NCBI GenBank assembly: GCA_002840245.1
Contig: PHAA01000010.1
Coordinates: 35,010-99,009 of the forward strand
Length of the DNA: 64,000 nucleotides
Direction: 5' to 3'
Source: Firmicutes bacterium HGW-Firmicutes-15
GTDB lineage: Bacteria; Bacillota; Syntrophomonadia; Syntrophomonadales; Syntrophomonadaceae
This document shows, in pieces, positions 39,890-50,266 of this stretch (positions are counted from its first letter, which is position 1; each line of letters begins with the position of its first letter). Below the pieces are notes generated by a model, which was given only the letters and a program-made list of their open reading frames with translations, ran no database searches and was not told the origin of the DNA. The position numbers and the translations under genes are program-made.

Positions 39890-41953
39890 TTGGAGAAAAG
39901 ATCAGGCTGGCTAGGAAAGATTCTGAATAGCAGTGATGCCATAATGGCCGTCCTGGTAATAACCATTGTTATGATGATGGTAATACCGGTCAAGCCTTTT
40001 GTTCTGGATATACTTATAACTTTTAATATAAGTTTTGCTCTGGTTATACTTATGGTATCTATGTTTAATAATGATCCTCTGGATTTTTCAGTATTTCCTA
40101 CCCTGTTGTTAGTTATGACCCTACTACGGCTATCTTTGAATGTCTCTTCGACCCGTCTAATTCTGCTCAATGCCGAAGCAGGACAGGTGATTCAAGCTTT
40201 CGGTTCTTTTGTGGTTGGGGGTAATACGGCAGTAGGAATTGTAATGTTCCTGATTTTAGTGGTAATTCAGTTTATTGTAATAACTAAAGGTGCGGAAAGG
40301 GTCTCTGAGGTAGGTGCCCGTTTCACCTTGGATGCTATGCCAGGTAAGCAGATGGCTATAGATGCTGACCTAAATGCTGGTCTTATTAATGAAGAAGGTG
40401 CTCGTAAGCGACGCCAGAAGATCCAAGATGAAGCTGATTTTTATGGATCTATGGATGGTGCCAGTAAGTTTGTTAAGGGTGATGCTATTGCTGGTATCAT
40501 TATTGTCATAATAAATATTGTGGGTGGATTCATAATTGGTATGATGCAAAAAGATATGGCCATGGCAGATGCAGCCAAGATTTATACGATTCTGTCTATT
40601 GGTGACGGATTGGTAACCCAAATACCGGCTCTTTTAATTTCGACCGCTACAGGCATAATTGTGACCCGCAGTGCATCTGAAAATAACCTGGGTAAAGATG
40701 TAGCTGAGCAGGTTTTCGGTAATCCCAAAGCTTTAGGCATAACCTCTTTGGTATTGCTGGTTCTGGGTACTATTGGACTGCCTAGGGTTCCGATGTATAC
40801 CCTGGCTGCTTTTTTTGGTCTATTATTTCTAACCTTTAGAACTACCAAAGCAGAAATTACCGAGGATAAGGATATAGAGCAGCAGAGGGAAGCAGAGGAT
40901 ATTAAAAAACCTGAGAACGTGGTGGAATTGTTACAGGTTGAGAAGATGGAAATGGAATTAGGCTATGGATTAATTCCGCTGGTGGATACCGAGCAGGGTG
41001 GAGATCTCTTGGATCGTATTGTTATGATCCGCAGGCAGTGTGCTATGGAGCTGGGTTTTATCGTACCTCCAATTCGTATTCGTGATAATATGCAATTAAA
41101 GCCCAACGCATATTCAATTAAAATAAAGGCTATGGAGCTAGCATCCGGGGAATTGATACTGGATAATTATCTGGCTATCGGTCCTGATATCGACCAGGAC
41201 ATTGAACTACCGGGTGTTGACACGGTTGAACCAGCCTTTAATCTGCCGGCCCGCTGGATCGATACCAGCGAAAAGGAAAATGCGGAGATGAAAGGATATA
41301 CGGTTGTTGATCCCCCTTCAGTCGTGGCTACCCATCTTACTGCGGTTATTAAGGCCCATGCTTTTGAGTTGCTGGGAAGGCAGGAGATTCAAAATATAAT
41401 TGATTTCGTCAAAGAACAGAATTCAGCCGTAGTTAATGAACTATTGCCTGACCTGATGAGTATTGGCGATTTACAGAAGGTATTATCGAATCTGTTAAAA
41501 GAGCAGGTCTCCATCCGTGATATGGTAACCATACTGGAGACCTTGGCGGATTACTCCAAGATTACCAAGGATACTGACGTTCTCACAGAATATGTCCGGC
41601 AGGGGTTGAAAAGGCATATTAGCAAGCAATTTGCCGGAGACAGCAATAAAATATCGGTTCTGACTATTGATCCGAACTTAGAAGAGAAGTTACGCAATTC
41701 AGTGCAGCAATCGGAGTTTGGCTCTTATTTGGCATTGGAACCGGATATAGCTCAATCTATGATAGATAAGCTGGTAGCCCAGTATGAGGGTTTAACCAAC
41801 TCTGGTAAAATGCCTATAATTCTATGCGCACCGATATTGAGAATATATTTTAAGCGTTTGCTGGAAAGATTTATACCCAATCTGACCGTTCTATCTTATA
41901 ATGAAATAGAAGCAGGTGTTGAAGTTGAAGTTATCGGGATGGTGTCTATATGA
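39890..41953 (+). CDS. flhA: Flagellar biosynthesis protein FlhA
   Basis: FHIPEP family; RFTLDAMPGKQMAIDADLNAGLINEEGARKRR. Confidence 0.97.
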   Translation: MEKRSGWLGKILNSSDAIMAVLVITIVMMMVIPVKPFVLDILITFNISFALVILMVSMFNNDPLDFSVFPTLLLVMTLLRLSLNVSSTRLILLNAEAGQVIQAFGSFVVGGNTAVGIVMFLILVVIQFIVITKGAERVSEVGARFTLDAMPGKQMAIDADLNAGLINEEGARKRRQKIQDEADFYGSMDGASKFVKGDAIAGIIIVIINIVGGFIIGMMQKDMAMADAAKIYTILSIGDGLVTQIPALLISTATGIIVTRSASENNLGKDVAEQVFGNPKALGITSLVLLVLGTIGLPRVPMYTLAAFFGLLFLTFRTTKAEITEDKDIEQQREAEDIKKPENVVELLQVEKMEMELGYGLIPLVDTEQGGDLLDRIVMIRRQCAMELGFIVPPIRIRDNMQLKPNAYSIKIKAMELASGELILDNYLAIGPDIDQDIELPGVDTVEPAFNLPARWIDTSEKENAEMKGYTVVDPPSVVATHLTAVIKAHAFELLGRQEIQNIIDFVKEQNSAVVNELLPDLMSIGDLQKVLSNLLKEQVSIRDMVTILETLADYSKITKDTDVLTEYVRQGLKRHISKQFAGDSNKISVLTIDPNLEEKLRNSVQQSEFGSYLALEPDIAQSMIDKLVAQYEGLTNSGKMPIILCAPILRIYFKRLLERFIPNLTVLSYNEIEAGVEVEVIGMVSI

Positions 41954-43116
41954 AAATTAAGAAATATGTTGCAGATGATTATCAGTCGGCCTTTAAGCAG
42001 GCTAGAAAAGAAATGGGCCGGGATGCCATTATTCTCAGTACGCGTCAGGTAAAGAAGGGTGGTTTTCTGGGCTTCTTTACCAGAACCAAGGTTGAATTGA
42101 CAGTTGCCGTCGATGATGATATGAGGGTAGAAAGAGATAAATTGCGTATTGTTCCTCAGGAAAGCAACTCGCTTCCATCAGCTTCGGATCCGGCTCTAAA
42201 TTCAAATTCTAACCCAGTAGGGGAACAGGAGTTACAGTTACTACAAGAGATGTATAAGATGAATGATATTATGGCTGATATTAAGGGCAAAATGTATGAA
42301 GTTGAACTTATAAAAGGCATTTCTCAGCCAGTTCAAGAATTTTATAAAACGTTGATTAACAATCATGTTGATCAAGCAATAGCACTGAGAATGGCAAATA
42401 GCGTAGAGGGTCAATTACCGGGTGGAAAAGGAGATTATAATTGGGTTAAAGATGTGTGTCTTCACACCTTGCAGGGATTTTTAGAAGAAATTAAACCCAT
42501 AGAATGTAATGATGGAGATGGAGCTCGGATAGTTGTGATGGTAGGACCGACCGGTGTGGGCAAGACCACTACCATTGCCAAACTGGCCGCCAACCTAACT
42601 TTTATTGATTCGCGCCAGGTGGCGTTTATCACCTTGGATACCTATCGGGTCTCAGCCGCAGAGCAATTGAAAACCTTTGCAGATATTATCGGGGTTCCCA
42701 TCAAAGTTGTCTTCAGTCCTGCTGACCTGGGAGAAGCGATAGAATCTTATCGCGACAAGGATATTATATTTATTGATACCGCCGGGCGTAGTCCCTACAA
42801 CCACGAACACATGGAAGAACTGCATGAATTTCTGGATATTGCCGAGGCCGATGAGACCATTCTAGTCTTAAGTGTCAATACTGCCAGTTCTGATTTATTA
42901 AATATATATCATGAGTTTAATAGAATAGGTGTGGATAAGCTGATTTTTACTAAGCTGGATGAAACCAATTGTTATGGTCAGATTTTGAATATAATTAGTG
43001 AAATTAAGAAACCTGTAGCTTACTTTACCAACGGGCAAAATGTTCCGGATGACATAGAGGTTCCAGATCCATTCAAATTTGCTCGGATGGTTATGGGGAA
43101 GGGTGAAGCCTTATGA
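41950..43116 (+). CDS. flhF: Flagellar biosynthesis GTPase FlhF
   Basis: [20 protein letters not shown]-type GTPase; 4 nt overlap with flhA. Confidence 0.95.
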   Translation: MKIKKYVADDYQSAFKQARKEMGRDAIILSTRQVKKGGFLGFFTRTKVELTVAVDDDMRVERDKLRIVPQESNSLPSASDPALNSNSNPVGEQELQLLQEMYKMNDIMADIKGKMYEVELIKGISQPVQEFYKTLINNHVDQAIALRMANSVEGQLPGGKGDYNWVKDVCLHTLQGFLEEIKPIECNDGDGARIVVMVGPTGVGKTTTIAKLAANLTFIDSRQVAFITLDTYRVSAAEQLKTFADIIGVPIKVVFSPADLGEAIESYRDKDIIFIDTAGRSPYNHEHMEELHEFLDIAEADETILVLSVNTASSDLLNIYHEFNRIGVDKLIFTKLDETNCYGQILNIISEIKKPVAYFTNGQNVPDDIEVPDPFKFARMVMGKGEAL

Positions 43117-44018
43117 AGGACCAAGCCAATAAGCTCAGGGAAATGGCTTTAAACCTGCGTAATCAAATTGAAGCTGATTTGGGAAAAGAGATAAGACACA
43201 CCCGCGTAATATCTGTTTCCAGCGGTAAAGGCGGAGTTGGCAAGAGTACACTGGCCCTTAATTTGGCTCTTAAGCTTTGCGCAATGGGCAAGAGAGTATT
43301 AATTATGGATGCCGACCTGGGTATGGCGAATATAGATATTATGCTGGGTTTGGTTCCTAAATACAATCTATATCATATGATACGGGATAAAAAACCGTTG
43401 AAAGACATAATTATTAATGGGCCTGGAGGCTTAAAGATAATACCCGGAGGCTCCGGTATGAATGAATTGGCCAATTTACAAGAGGAAGAAATGAAACGCA
43501 TTCTGGTAGAAATGGGTAAATTGGATGGCGATTATGATTACATGGTGGTTGATACAGGAGCGGGCATTTCCAACAACGTAGTGAAATTTCTTCTGGCCGG
43601 TGACGATGTCATTGTTCTGACTACTCCTGAACCCACTTCCTTAACGGATGCTTACGGTGTAGTTAAGAGTGTCAATAGATATGGATTTAATGGCAATATT
43701 TATCTAGTCGTTAACCGCGTAGCCAGGGAATCAGAGGGTATTCTAGTAGCCCAGAAATTCAAACTGGTCAGTGAAAAGTTTCTGGCTTTGAATATAAACA
43801 TTCTGGGCTACATCGTGCAGGATAACCATGTGGAACAGGGGATCAGGCGTCAAGAGGCATTTGCAGAGGTATTTCCCAACAGTCTGGCTGCCCAAAACAT
43901 AACGGATATTGCTGAAAGATTGTTGGAAAACGATGGAGCCCGGACTCCGGTCTTACCTACGAGAAATGGCGGAATTAAAGGTTTTATCAAAAAACTTACC
44001 GGATTTTCCCGGCCGTAA
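43113..44018 (+). CDS. flhG: MinD-like flagellar number regulator FlhG/YlxH
   Basis: VSSGKGGVGKSTLALNLALKL deviant Walker A. Confidence 0.94.
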   Translation: MKDQANKLREMALNLRNQIEADLGKEIRHTRVISVSSGKGGVGKSTLALNLALKLCAMGKRVLIMDADLGMANIDIMLGLVPKYNLYHMIRDKKPLKDIIINGPGGLKIIPGGSGMNELANLQEEEMKRILVEMGKLDGDYDYMVVDTGAGISNNVVKFLLAGDDVIVLTTPEPTSLTDAYGVVKSVNRYGFNGNIYLVVNRVARESEGILVAQKFKLVSEKFLALNINILGYIVQDNHVEQGIRRQEAFAEVFPNSLAAQNITDIAERLLENDGARTPVLPTRNGGIKGFIKKLTGFSRP

Positions 44019-44040
44019 TCAATCAGAGGGAGGTATTACT

Positions 44041-44694
44041 ATGAACGCGAAGGATTTTAGGATTAATCAGCTTATAGAAATATCAGTCGATGAAGAAGGT
44101 ACTGATTATAAATATTTGGCCAGCCGAATAGAAGAAGTTACAGCTGAGCATTTACATGTTGCGGTGCCTATGAGGAGAGGGGAACTTTTGCCACTTAGAG
44201 TACGTCAGCACCTTGATATAAGTATTTCTTTAAAAGGCAAATCATTTGTGTTTAAAACGATTATTGTGGCTCGCCGCTTGAATCCCTTTCCGGTTCTGGT
44301 AGTAGTAAAACCTGATAAATTCACAGAAATACAGCGTCGTCAGTGGGTGCGAGTGCCAACCAAATTGGCTATGCGATTCAGGGATATTAACTCAGAAAAA
44401 AAGGAGGAACCCTTCATTGGTGAAACCGTAGATATAAGCGGTGGAGGATTGCTTTTTGTTACACTTGACCCAGTCGAAGAGGGACAGATGGTGGAATTAG
44501 AAATAGCTTTGCCGGGTCCAACCCCGCTTTTTTGCAAAGCTAAATTGTTGCGCATTTTGGAGAAGCCTAAGAAAGAGGGAGGTACCAGTAAAATAATACT
44601 GGAATTTACGGAAATTAGTGAAGGACAAAGGGATAGAATAATAAGTTACATATTTGAAAAGCAACGGGAATGGATTCGAAAGGGGCTTATATAG
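44041..44694 (+). CDS. PilZ domain protein, YpfA/YcgR-like flagellar brake
   Basis: RRQWVRVP plus DISGGGL c-di-GMP binding motifs; ATG after GGGAGG at 44041, not the ORF-track start 43909. Confidence 0.87.
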   Translation: MNAKDFRINQLIEISVDEEGTDYKYLASRIEEVTAEHLHVAVPMRRGELLPLRVRQHLDISISLKGKSFVFKTIIVARRLNPFPVLVVVKPDKFTEIQRRQWVRVPTKLAMRFRDINSEKKEEPFIGETVDISGGGLLFVTLDPVEEGQMVELEIALPGPTPLFCKAKLLRILEKPKKEGGTSKIILEFTEISEGQRDRIISYIFEKQREWIRKGLI

Positions 44695-44697
44695 ACC

Positions 44698-45771
44698 ATG
44701 GAACTTATTAAAGTTCTGGTAGTGGATGATTCTGCCTTTATGCGTAAGGTACTAAGCGATATCATTAATAGTGATCCAACTATGACTGTTGTCGCAGCTG
44801 CTCGTGACGGTCAGGATGCTTTGCAAAAAATTGACCATTTTAAGCCAGATGTAATTACTCTGGATATAGAGATGCCGATTATGGATGGGATGCAGACCTT
44901 GGAAAAGATAATGACAGACAATCCGCTCCCGGTAATTATGGTTAGTAGTCTGACCCAAAGTGGAGCTGAACATACTATCAGAGCATTGAATCTGGGGGCT
45001 GTAGACTTTATCGCTAAACCCTCCGGCCAAATATCGCTAGATATTGATAAAATTAGTGGTGATATTTTGAAAAAAATTAAAATTGCAGCAGGTACTAAGA
45101 AAAAATTGCCGAATATTAATAATATATCGGACTTTAATCCTATTTCATCAGCTGTATACAAAGAAAATGTCATTGATTCCAAACGTCAGTTAAATAAACT
45201 AGTGCTTATTGGCACATCTACTGGCGGACCAAAAGCCCTGCATCAGGTATTGCCGAAACTACCTGCTAACATTAATGCAGGAATACTAGTAGTTCAGCAC
45301 ATGCCACCCGGGTTCACGAAATCTTTGGCGGATAGACTGAACTCTCTTTCGCAGATAAAGGTGAAAGAGGCTGAAAATGGGGAAGAGGTTTTGACTGGGT
45401 GTGCATATATTGCGCCAGGTGATTTCCATTTAAATGTTTTGGCTAATAGAGAAAAACAGAAAAAGGAATTGTTTATTAAACTTACCCAAGAATCACCTCA
45501 GGGAGGGCACAGACCTTCTGTTAATCAAATGTTGCAATCAGTAGCCGGGCAATTTTGGTCTGATATAGTTTGTGTGATAATGACTGGTATGGGTCAGGAC
45601 GGAACGGCTGGCCTCAAGTATATAAAAGACAAAGGTGCTAAGGTTATCGCTGAACATCAATCTAGCTGTGTTGTCTACGGTATGCCCAAAGTAGCTATTG
45701 AATCAGGGTTAGTTGATAAAGTGGTACCTCTATCGAATATAAGTGAAGAAGTGACAAAAATGCTGCAATAG
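44698..45771 (+). CDS. cheB: Chemotaxis protein-glutamate methylesterase CheB
   Basis: Receiver domain plus GTSTGGPKALHQVLPKLP, VVQHMPPGFTKSLADRLN. Confidence 0.96.
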   Translation: MELIKVLVVDDSAFMRKVLSDIINSDPTMTVVAAARDGQDALQKIDHFKPDVITLDIEMPIMDGMQTLEKIMTDNPLPVIMVSSLTQSGAEHTIRALNLGAVDFIAKPSGQISLDIDKISGDILKKIKIAAGTKKKLPNINNISDFNPISSAVYKENVIDSKRQLNKLVLIGTSTGGPKALHQVLPKLPANINAGILVVQHMPPGFTKSLADRLNSLSQIKVKEAENGEEVLTGCAYIAPGDFHLNVLANREKQKKELFIKLTQESPQGGHRPSVNQMLQSVAGQFWSDIVCVIMTGMGQDGTAGLKYIKDKGAKVIAEHQSSCVVYGMPKVAIESGLVDKVVPLSNISEEVTKMLQ

Positions 45772-45814
45772 GGTTATCAACCCTCAGGTCGAATTATTAA
45801 GGAGGTGATGGATA

Positions 45815-47866
45815 TTGAAAATGGATATGTCACAGTATCTAGACGTGTTCCTGGAAGAAAGTAAGGAACATTTGGGGAGCCTGAATGCAAAGCTATTGGA
45901 CCTGGAAAAAGACCCATCTGATTCATCAGGATTAAATGAAATATTCCGTGCGGCCCACACCTTGAAGGGAATGTCATCAACTATGGGTTTTGATGATGTA
46001 GCAGATTTAACCCATCATATGGAGAATGTACTGGCGGATATAAAAACAGGAACATTAAGAGTTAATCCTCAGGTAGTTGATACATTATTTCAGTGTTTTG
46101 ATAGGCTGCAGTTGATGGTCGATAATATTGAAAATTCCGGCAAGGGCATGATGGACAATTCGGATCTAATATCTATTTTGGGAAATATTAAGGCGGGTAA
46201 TTATGAAGTTGCTGCAGTTGCAGCAGTTGCTGAAAAAGAGTTGGTCGTTGAAGCTAAGCAAAATAGTCCTTCCTTAATAGGGTTGGAAAATGAGGGTCAC
46301 TCATTCATTTTTAATGATTATGATATGGCGGTATTTAAGGAAGCGATAAGCCAGGAATTTCAGGTTCAATTCATCAAGGTCGAGGTGGAACAGACCTGTA
46401 TTATGAAAGCGGTCCGTGCGTATATGGTCTTCAAGGCCTTAGAAGAAGAAGGGGAGATAGTAAAATCAATACCTTCGGCTGAGGATTTGGATGAAGGCAA
46501 ATTTGAAGGAACTTTTGAAATGGTTTACCTGACCAAGAATGATATAAACACAGTTATGGAAACGGTTAACCACATATCTGAGATTAAAGTTGTAGAGATT
46601 AAGGAACTGAATCTTGACTCGGCTCCAGCGGAAAAGTCATCTCCAAAACAGGCTCAAAATACTGAGGAAAGCAGGAGTAATTCAGCGGATCCTAATTCTA
46701 ATAAGGTTCAAGCTCACAAGATAAAGCAGACCGTCCGGGTTGATATTGAGCGTCTGGATCAGCTAATGAACCTGGTAGGAGAGTTGGTAATGCACAAGGG
46801 TCGCCTGGAGCAAATTGGAGCAACCCAAAAGGTATCCGACTTAAATGAGACCATTGAACAGATAGATAGAATAAGCACAGATTTACAATCTGTAGTCATG
46901 AAAGTTAGAATGGTTCCGATTGAACAGGTTTTCAACCGTTTTCCCCGTATGGTTCGGGATCTTGCCAAAGATCTAGGCAAAGAAGTGGATTTCCTAATTG
47001 AGGGTAAAGAAACGGAGTTGGATAGAACCGTTATAGATGAAATTGGAGATCCCTTAGTGCATCTGTTGAGAAATGCTCTGGATCATGGCTTGGAATCTTC
47101 CCAGGAAAGAATAAGCAAAGGGAAACCTGTACAAGGTAACGTAGTTCTGCGGGCCAGGCATGAAGGCAATAACATCTATATCGAAGTGGAAGATGATGGC
47201 GGCGGCATAGATGTCCATACAATAATTGACAAGGCGGTTGAAAAAGGGATGATTTCCGCCAAAGAAGCGGAACAGCTTAGTAATGAAGAGGCTATTGATC
47301 TATTATTTGCCTCTGGTTTTAGCACTGCCCAAAATGTCACGGATGTTTCCGGTAGGGGTGTGGGTTTAGATGTAGTTAAAACCAAGATTGAATCCCTGAG
47401 CGGAGAGATTTTTGTTGACTCCAAGCCGGGGTTGGGAACACGTTTCAGGGTTAAGTTGCCTTTGACTTTAGCTATAATACAAGCCTTAATGGTAGCAGTC
47501 AAGGATGAGATATATGCTATACCGCTTAGTTCTGTTGATGAAACAACCCTTATTACCAATGAAGAGATAAAAATGATTCAGAAACAAGAGGTAATAGTGC
47601 TCCGGGGCAATGTGCTGCCGCTTTACCGCCTTACCCAGCTGATAAATGTGCCGGGTGATTTTGATAGGGATGAGGAAATGTATGTGGTAGTGGTACGAAA
47701 AGGCGATAGGCAAATAGGACTGGTGGTAGATACTTTAATTGGTCAACAGGAGATTGTCATTAAGTCTTTGGGACGATTATTGGTTGGAATTTCCGGCATT
47801 GCAGGAGCCATTGTGGCTGGAGATGGAAACGTTCGTCTCATTCTAGATTTGAATACGCTTTTCTAA
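45815..47866 (+). CDS. cheA: Chemotaxis sensor histidine kinase CheA
   Basis: AAHTLKGMSSTMGF Hpt, HATPase HLLRNALDHGLESSQERISKGKP, CheW-like C-terminus. Confidence 0.96.
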   Translation: MKMDMSQYLDVFLEESKEHLGSLNAKLLDLEKDPSDSSGLNEIFRAAHTLKGMSSTMGFDDVADLTHHMENVLADIKTGTLRVNPQVVDTLFQCFDRLQLMVDNIENSGKGMMDNSDLISILGNIKAGNYEVAAVAAVAEKELVVEAKQNSPSLIGLENEGHSFIFNDYDMAVFKEAISQEFQVQFIKVEVEQTCIMKAVRAYMVFKALEEEGEIVKSIPSAEDLDEGKFEGTFEMVYLTKNDINTVMETVNHISEIKVVEIKELNLDSAPAEKSSPKQAQNTEESRSNSADPNSNKVQAHKIKQTVRVDIERLDQLMNLVGELVMHKGRLEQIGATQKVSDLNETIEQIDRISTDLQSVVMKVRMVPIEQVFNRFPRMVRDLAKDLGKEVDFLIEGKETELDRTVIDEIGDPLVHLLRNALDHGLESSQERISKGKPVQGNVVLRARHEGNNIYIEVEDDGGGIDVHTIIDKAVEKGMISAKEAEQLSNEEAIDLLFASGFSTAQNVTDVSGRGVGLDVVKTKIESLSGEIFVDSKPGLGTRFRVKLPLTLAIIQALMVAVKDEIYAIPLSSVDETTLITNEEIKMIQKQEVIVLRGNVLPLYRLTQLINVPGDFDRDEEMYVVVVRKGDRQIGLVVDTLIGQQEIVIKSLGRLLVGISGIAGAIVAGDGNVRLILDLNTLF

Positions 47867-47880
47867 ATGGAGGTGAAATA

Positions 47881-48354
47881 ATGGAGAGTGCCATAAATAT
47901 TAACCAAGATGTAGAGACTAGCGCAGATAATATTCAGGTGGTAGCCTTTCAACTAGGAAATGAAGAATACGTAGTAGATATATTGAAGGTACAGGAAATT
48001 AATCGTTTGATGAGGATTACCAGGGTGCCTAGAGCAGGTGAGTTTATTGAAGGAGTGGTAAACCTACGTGGTAATATAATCCCAGTGATTAATCTTCATA
48101 AGAAATTTAACCTGGCTCCTTCTGGTGAAGCTGATGACAAACGAATAATTGTATTTCAGTTTGATGAAGTGAAAGCCGGTATTATTGTCGATAAGGTTTC
48201 CGAAGTTCTACAAATAAACGCCAGTAATATTGAAGAAACTGCTAAAGTATATACTTCTATAGATGCCGAGATTATTAAAGGGGTTGCCAAAGTAGATGAC
48301 CGCCTGCTAATACTATTAGATTTGCAAAAACTTCTGGGGCTAGAGGTAATTTAG
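47881..48354 (+). CDS. cheW: Chemotaxis coupling protein CheW
   Basis: VVAFQLGNEEYVVDILKVQEINRLMRITRVPRAGEFIEGVVNLRGNIIPVINL. Confidence 0.95.
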   Translation: MESAININQDVETSADNIQVVAFQLGNEEYVVDILKVQEINRLMRITRVPRAGEFIEGVVNLRGNIIPVINLHKKFNLAPSGEADDKRIIVFQFDEVKAGIIVDKVSEVLQINASNIEETAKVYTSIDAEIIKGVAKVDDRLLILLDLQKLLGLEVI

Positions 48355-48366
48355 GGATGAGGTGAG

Positions 48367-49002
48367 TTGTTGGTGGAAGACTTCGATAAACTATCAATAT
48401 TGCAGCTCGATGCCCTGATGGAAATTGCCAATATTGGTGCCGGTAATGCTGCTACAGCCCTGGCCAAACTTATCAATGCCAGAATTGATATGAGCGTACC
48501 CCGTATTGATATTAAATCTTTTGCGCAAGTCCCGGATTTGATGGGGGGCGCTGATGTTCCCGTGGTAGGACTCTATCTAAAGGTTTCGGGTGATGCGCCA
48601 GCTAGTATACTGTTCATTCTAGCCATTGAAAGGGCGGCAGCATTGGTGGATTTACTTATGGGACGGGAGAACGGTACGACTAATCATGAAGGATTTTCCG
48701 ATATGGACGTCTCTGCCCTTATGGAAGTAGGGAATATTTTGTCTGCTACCTATCTGGGTGCTCTGACAATTTTTACGGATTTGAAGTTTTATCCCTCTGT
48801 ACCGGCTATTGGAATGGATATGGCCGGAGCTTTGCTTAATGCTATTTTGGCCCAACTTGGAGAAGTTGCTGATCAGGTTTTGGTACTTAAAACTGAACTG
48901 AAGAGGGATGGCCAAGGAGTGGTGGGTGACTTCTTTTTGCTCCCCGATCCTGGTTCTTTAGAAATTATTTTGGGAGCTCTGGGGGTGGGTGAGCTTGAGT
49001 AG
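48367..49002 (+). CDS. cheC: CheY-P phosphatase CheC
   Basis: Two active-site-like motifs EIANIGAGNAATAL and EVGNILSATYLGAL. Confidence 0.93.
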   Translation: MLVEDFDKLSILQLDALMEIANIGAGNAATALAKLINARIDMSVPRIDIKSFAQVPDLMGGADVPVVGLYLKVSGDAPASILFILAIERAAALVDLLMGRENGTTNHEGFSDMDVSALMEVGNILSATYLGALTIFTDLKFYPSVPAIGMDMAGALLNAILAQLGEVADQVLVLKTELKRDGQGVVGDFFLLPDPGSLEIILGALGVGELE

Positions 49003-49480
49003 CATTATACAGGTGGGCATGGCAGACCTCAAGGTTGCCAGAGCACCCGATAAATTGATAACCATGGGTCTGGGTTCATGTATTGGTATATGTGTTGTGG
49101 ATAGGGCTAGAAAAGTAGGCTGTCTGGCCCATATTATGTTGCCTAGCAGTTTGCAGGCCAAGAATAATCAGATTAGAGCTAAATTTGCGGATTCGGCAGT
49201 AGAAATGTTGATTGAAGATCTACAAAAAGCAGGTGCGAGTGCGTCAAGTTTGGTAGCTAAGATTGCTGGCGGGGCTCAAATGTTTAAGTTTTCCGGGCAA
49301 AGCGATATTTTGAAAATTGGCGAGCGTAATGCTCAGGCTGTCGAAGAATGTTTAGAAAAAAACAGGATAAAACTTCTAGCCAGTGATACCGGTGGAAATT
49401 ACGGACGCACCATAACCTTTGACATAGAAACGGGTGATTTGTTGGTGAGAACCATAGGGCATGGAGAGCGGGTAATCTAA
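48989..49480 (+). CDS. cheD: Chemoreceptor glutamine deamidase CheD
   Basis: ITMGLGSCIGICVVDRARKVGCLAHIMLPSS, KIAGGAQMF. Confidence 0.95.
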   Translation: MSLSSIIQVGMADLKVARAPDKLITMGLGSCIGICVVDRARKVGCLAHIMLPSSLQAKNNQIRAKFADSAVEMLIEDLQKAGASASSLVAKIAGGAQMFKFSGQSDILKIGERNAQAVEECLEKNRIKLLASDTGGNYGRTITFDIETGDLLVRTIGHGERVI

Positions 49481-50254
49481 ATGGGTAAAGATATGAGCAG
49501 TTTTTGGGTTCAATATAAGGATAAAAACGAAATTGAAGCTCGTGATGAACTAATCTTACATTACGCTCATATAGTTAAGTATGTTGCCAACCGCTTGGCT
49601 ATTAACCTGTCCTCATTGGTGGAAATAGATGAACTGGTGTCTTATGGTATTGAAGGATTAATGGATGCCATAGAAAAATATGATCATAAACGAAATATTA
49701 AGTTTGAAACTTACGCCATTACTAGAATAAGGGGATCCATGATTGATGGGTTGCGTGCTATGGATTGGGTTCCAGTATCATTGCGACAGAAGGGGAAGGA
49801 ACTTGAAAAGACCTATGCTATCTTAGAGGCTAGGCTGGAAAGGGCCGGGACTGATCATGAGGTAGCCATGGAATTGGGGCTCAGCATTGATGAATTGGCG
49901 ATACTGGTAAAAGAACTAGCTGCAACGGCGATTATATCGTTGGACGATTTTATTTCCGGTGATGATGTTAACGATAAGAAAAAGAGAATAATTGACTTAT
50001 TAGAAGATGATAATGCTAATGATGCCGTGGAATTGGTGGAATTGGAGGAGGTAAAAAATCTATTAGCAAAGTCCATCGCTCGTTTACCCGATAAAGAAAA
50101 AACAGTAGTTTATCTCTATTACTACGAAGGCTTGACTTTGAAAGAAATAGGGAGTGTCTTAGGATTATCAGAGTCCCGGATATCTCAATTACATACTAAA
50201 GCTATTTTGCGCTTACGAGGAAGTCTTAGTAAAAAGAAACATCTTTTAGTCTAA
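49481..50254 (+). CDS. sigD: RNA polymerase sigma factor SigD/FliA
   Basis: FliA/WhiG type sigma; YGIEGLMDAIEKYDHKRNIKFETYAITRIRGSMIDGLRAMDWVP. Confidence 0.95.
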   Translation: MGKDMSSFWVQYKDKNEIEARDELILHYAHIVKYVANRLAINLSSLVEIDELVSYGIEGLMDAIEKYDHKRNIKFETYAITRIRGSMIDGLRAMDWVPVSLRQKGKELEKTYAILEARLERAGTDHEVAMELGLSIDELAILVKELAATAIISLDDFISGDDVNDKKKRIIDLLEDDNANDAVELVELEEVKNLLAKSIARLPDKEKTVVYLYYYEGLTLKEIGSVLGLSESRISQLHTKAILRLRGSLSKKKHLLV

Positions 50255-50266
50255 GGAGGGATAGTA

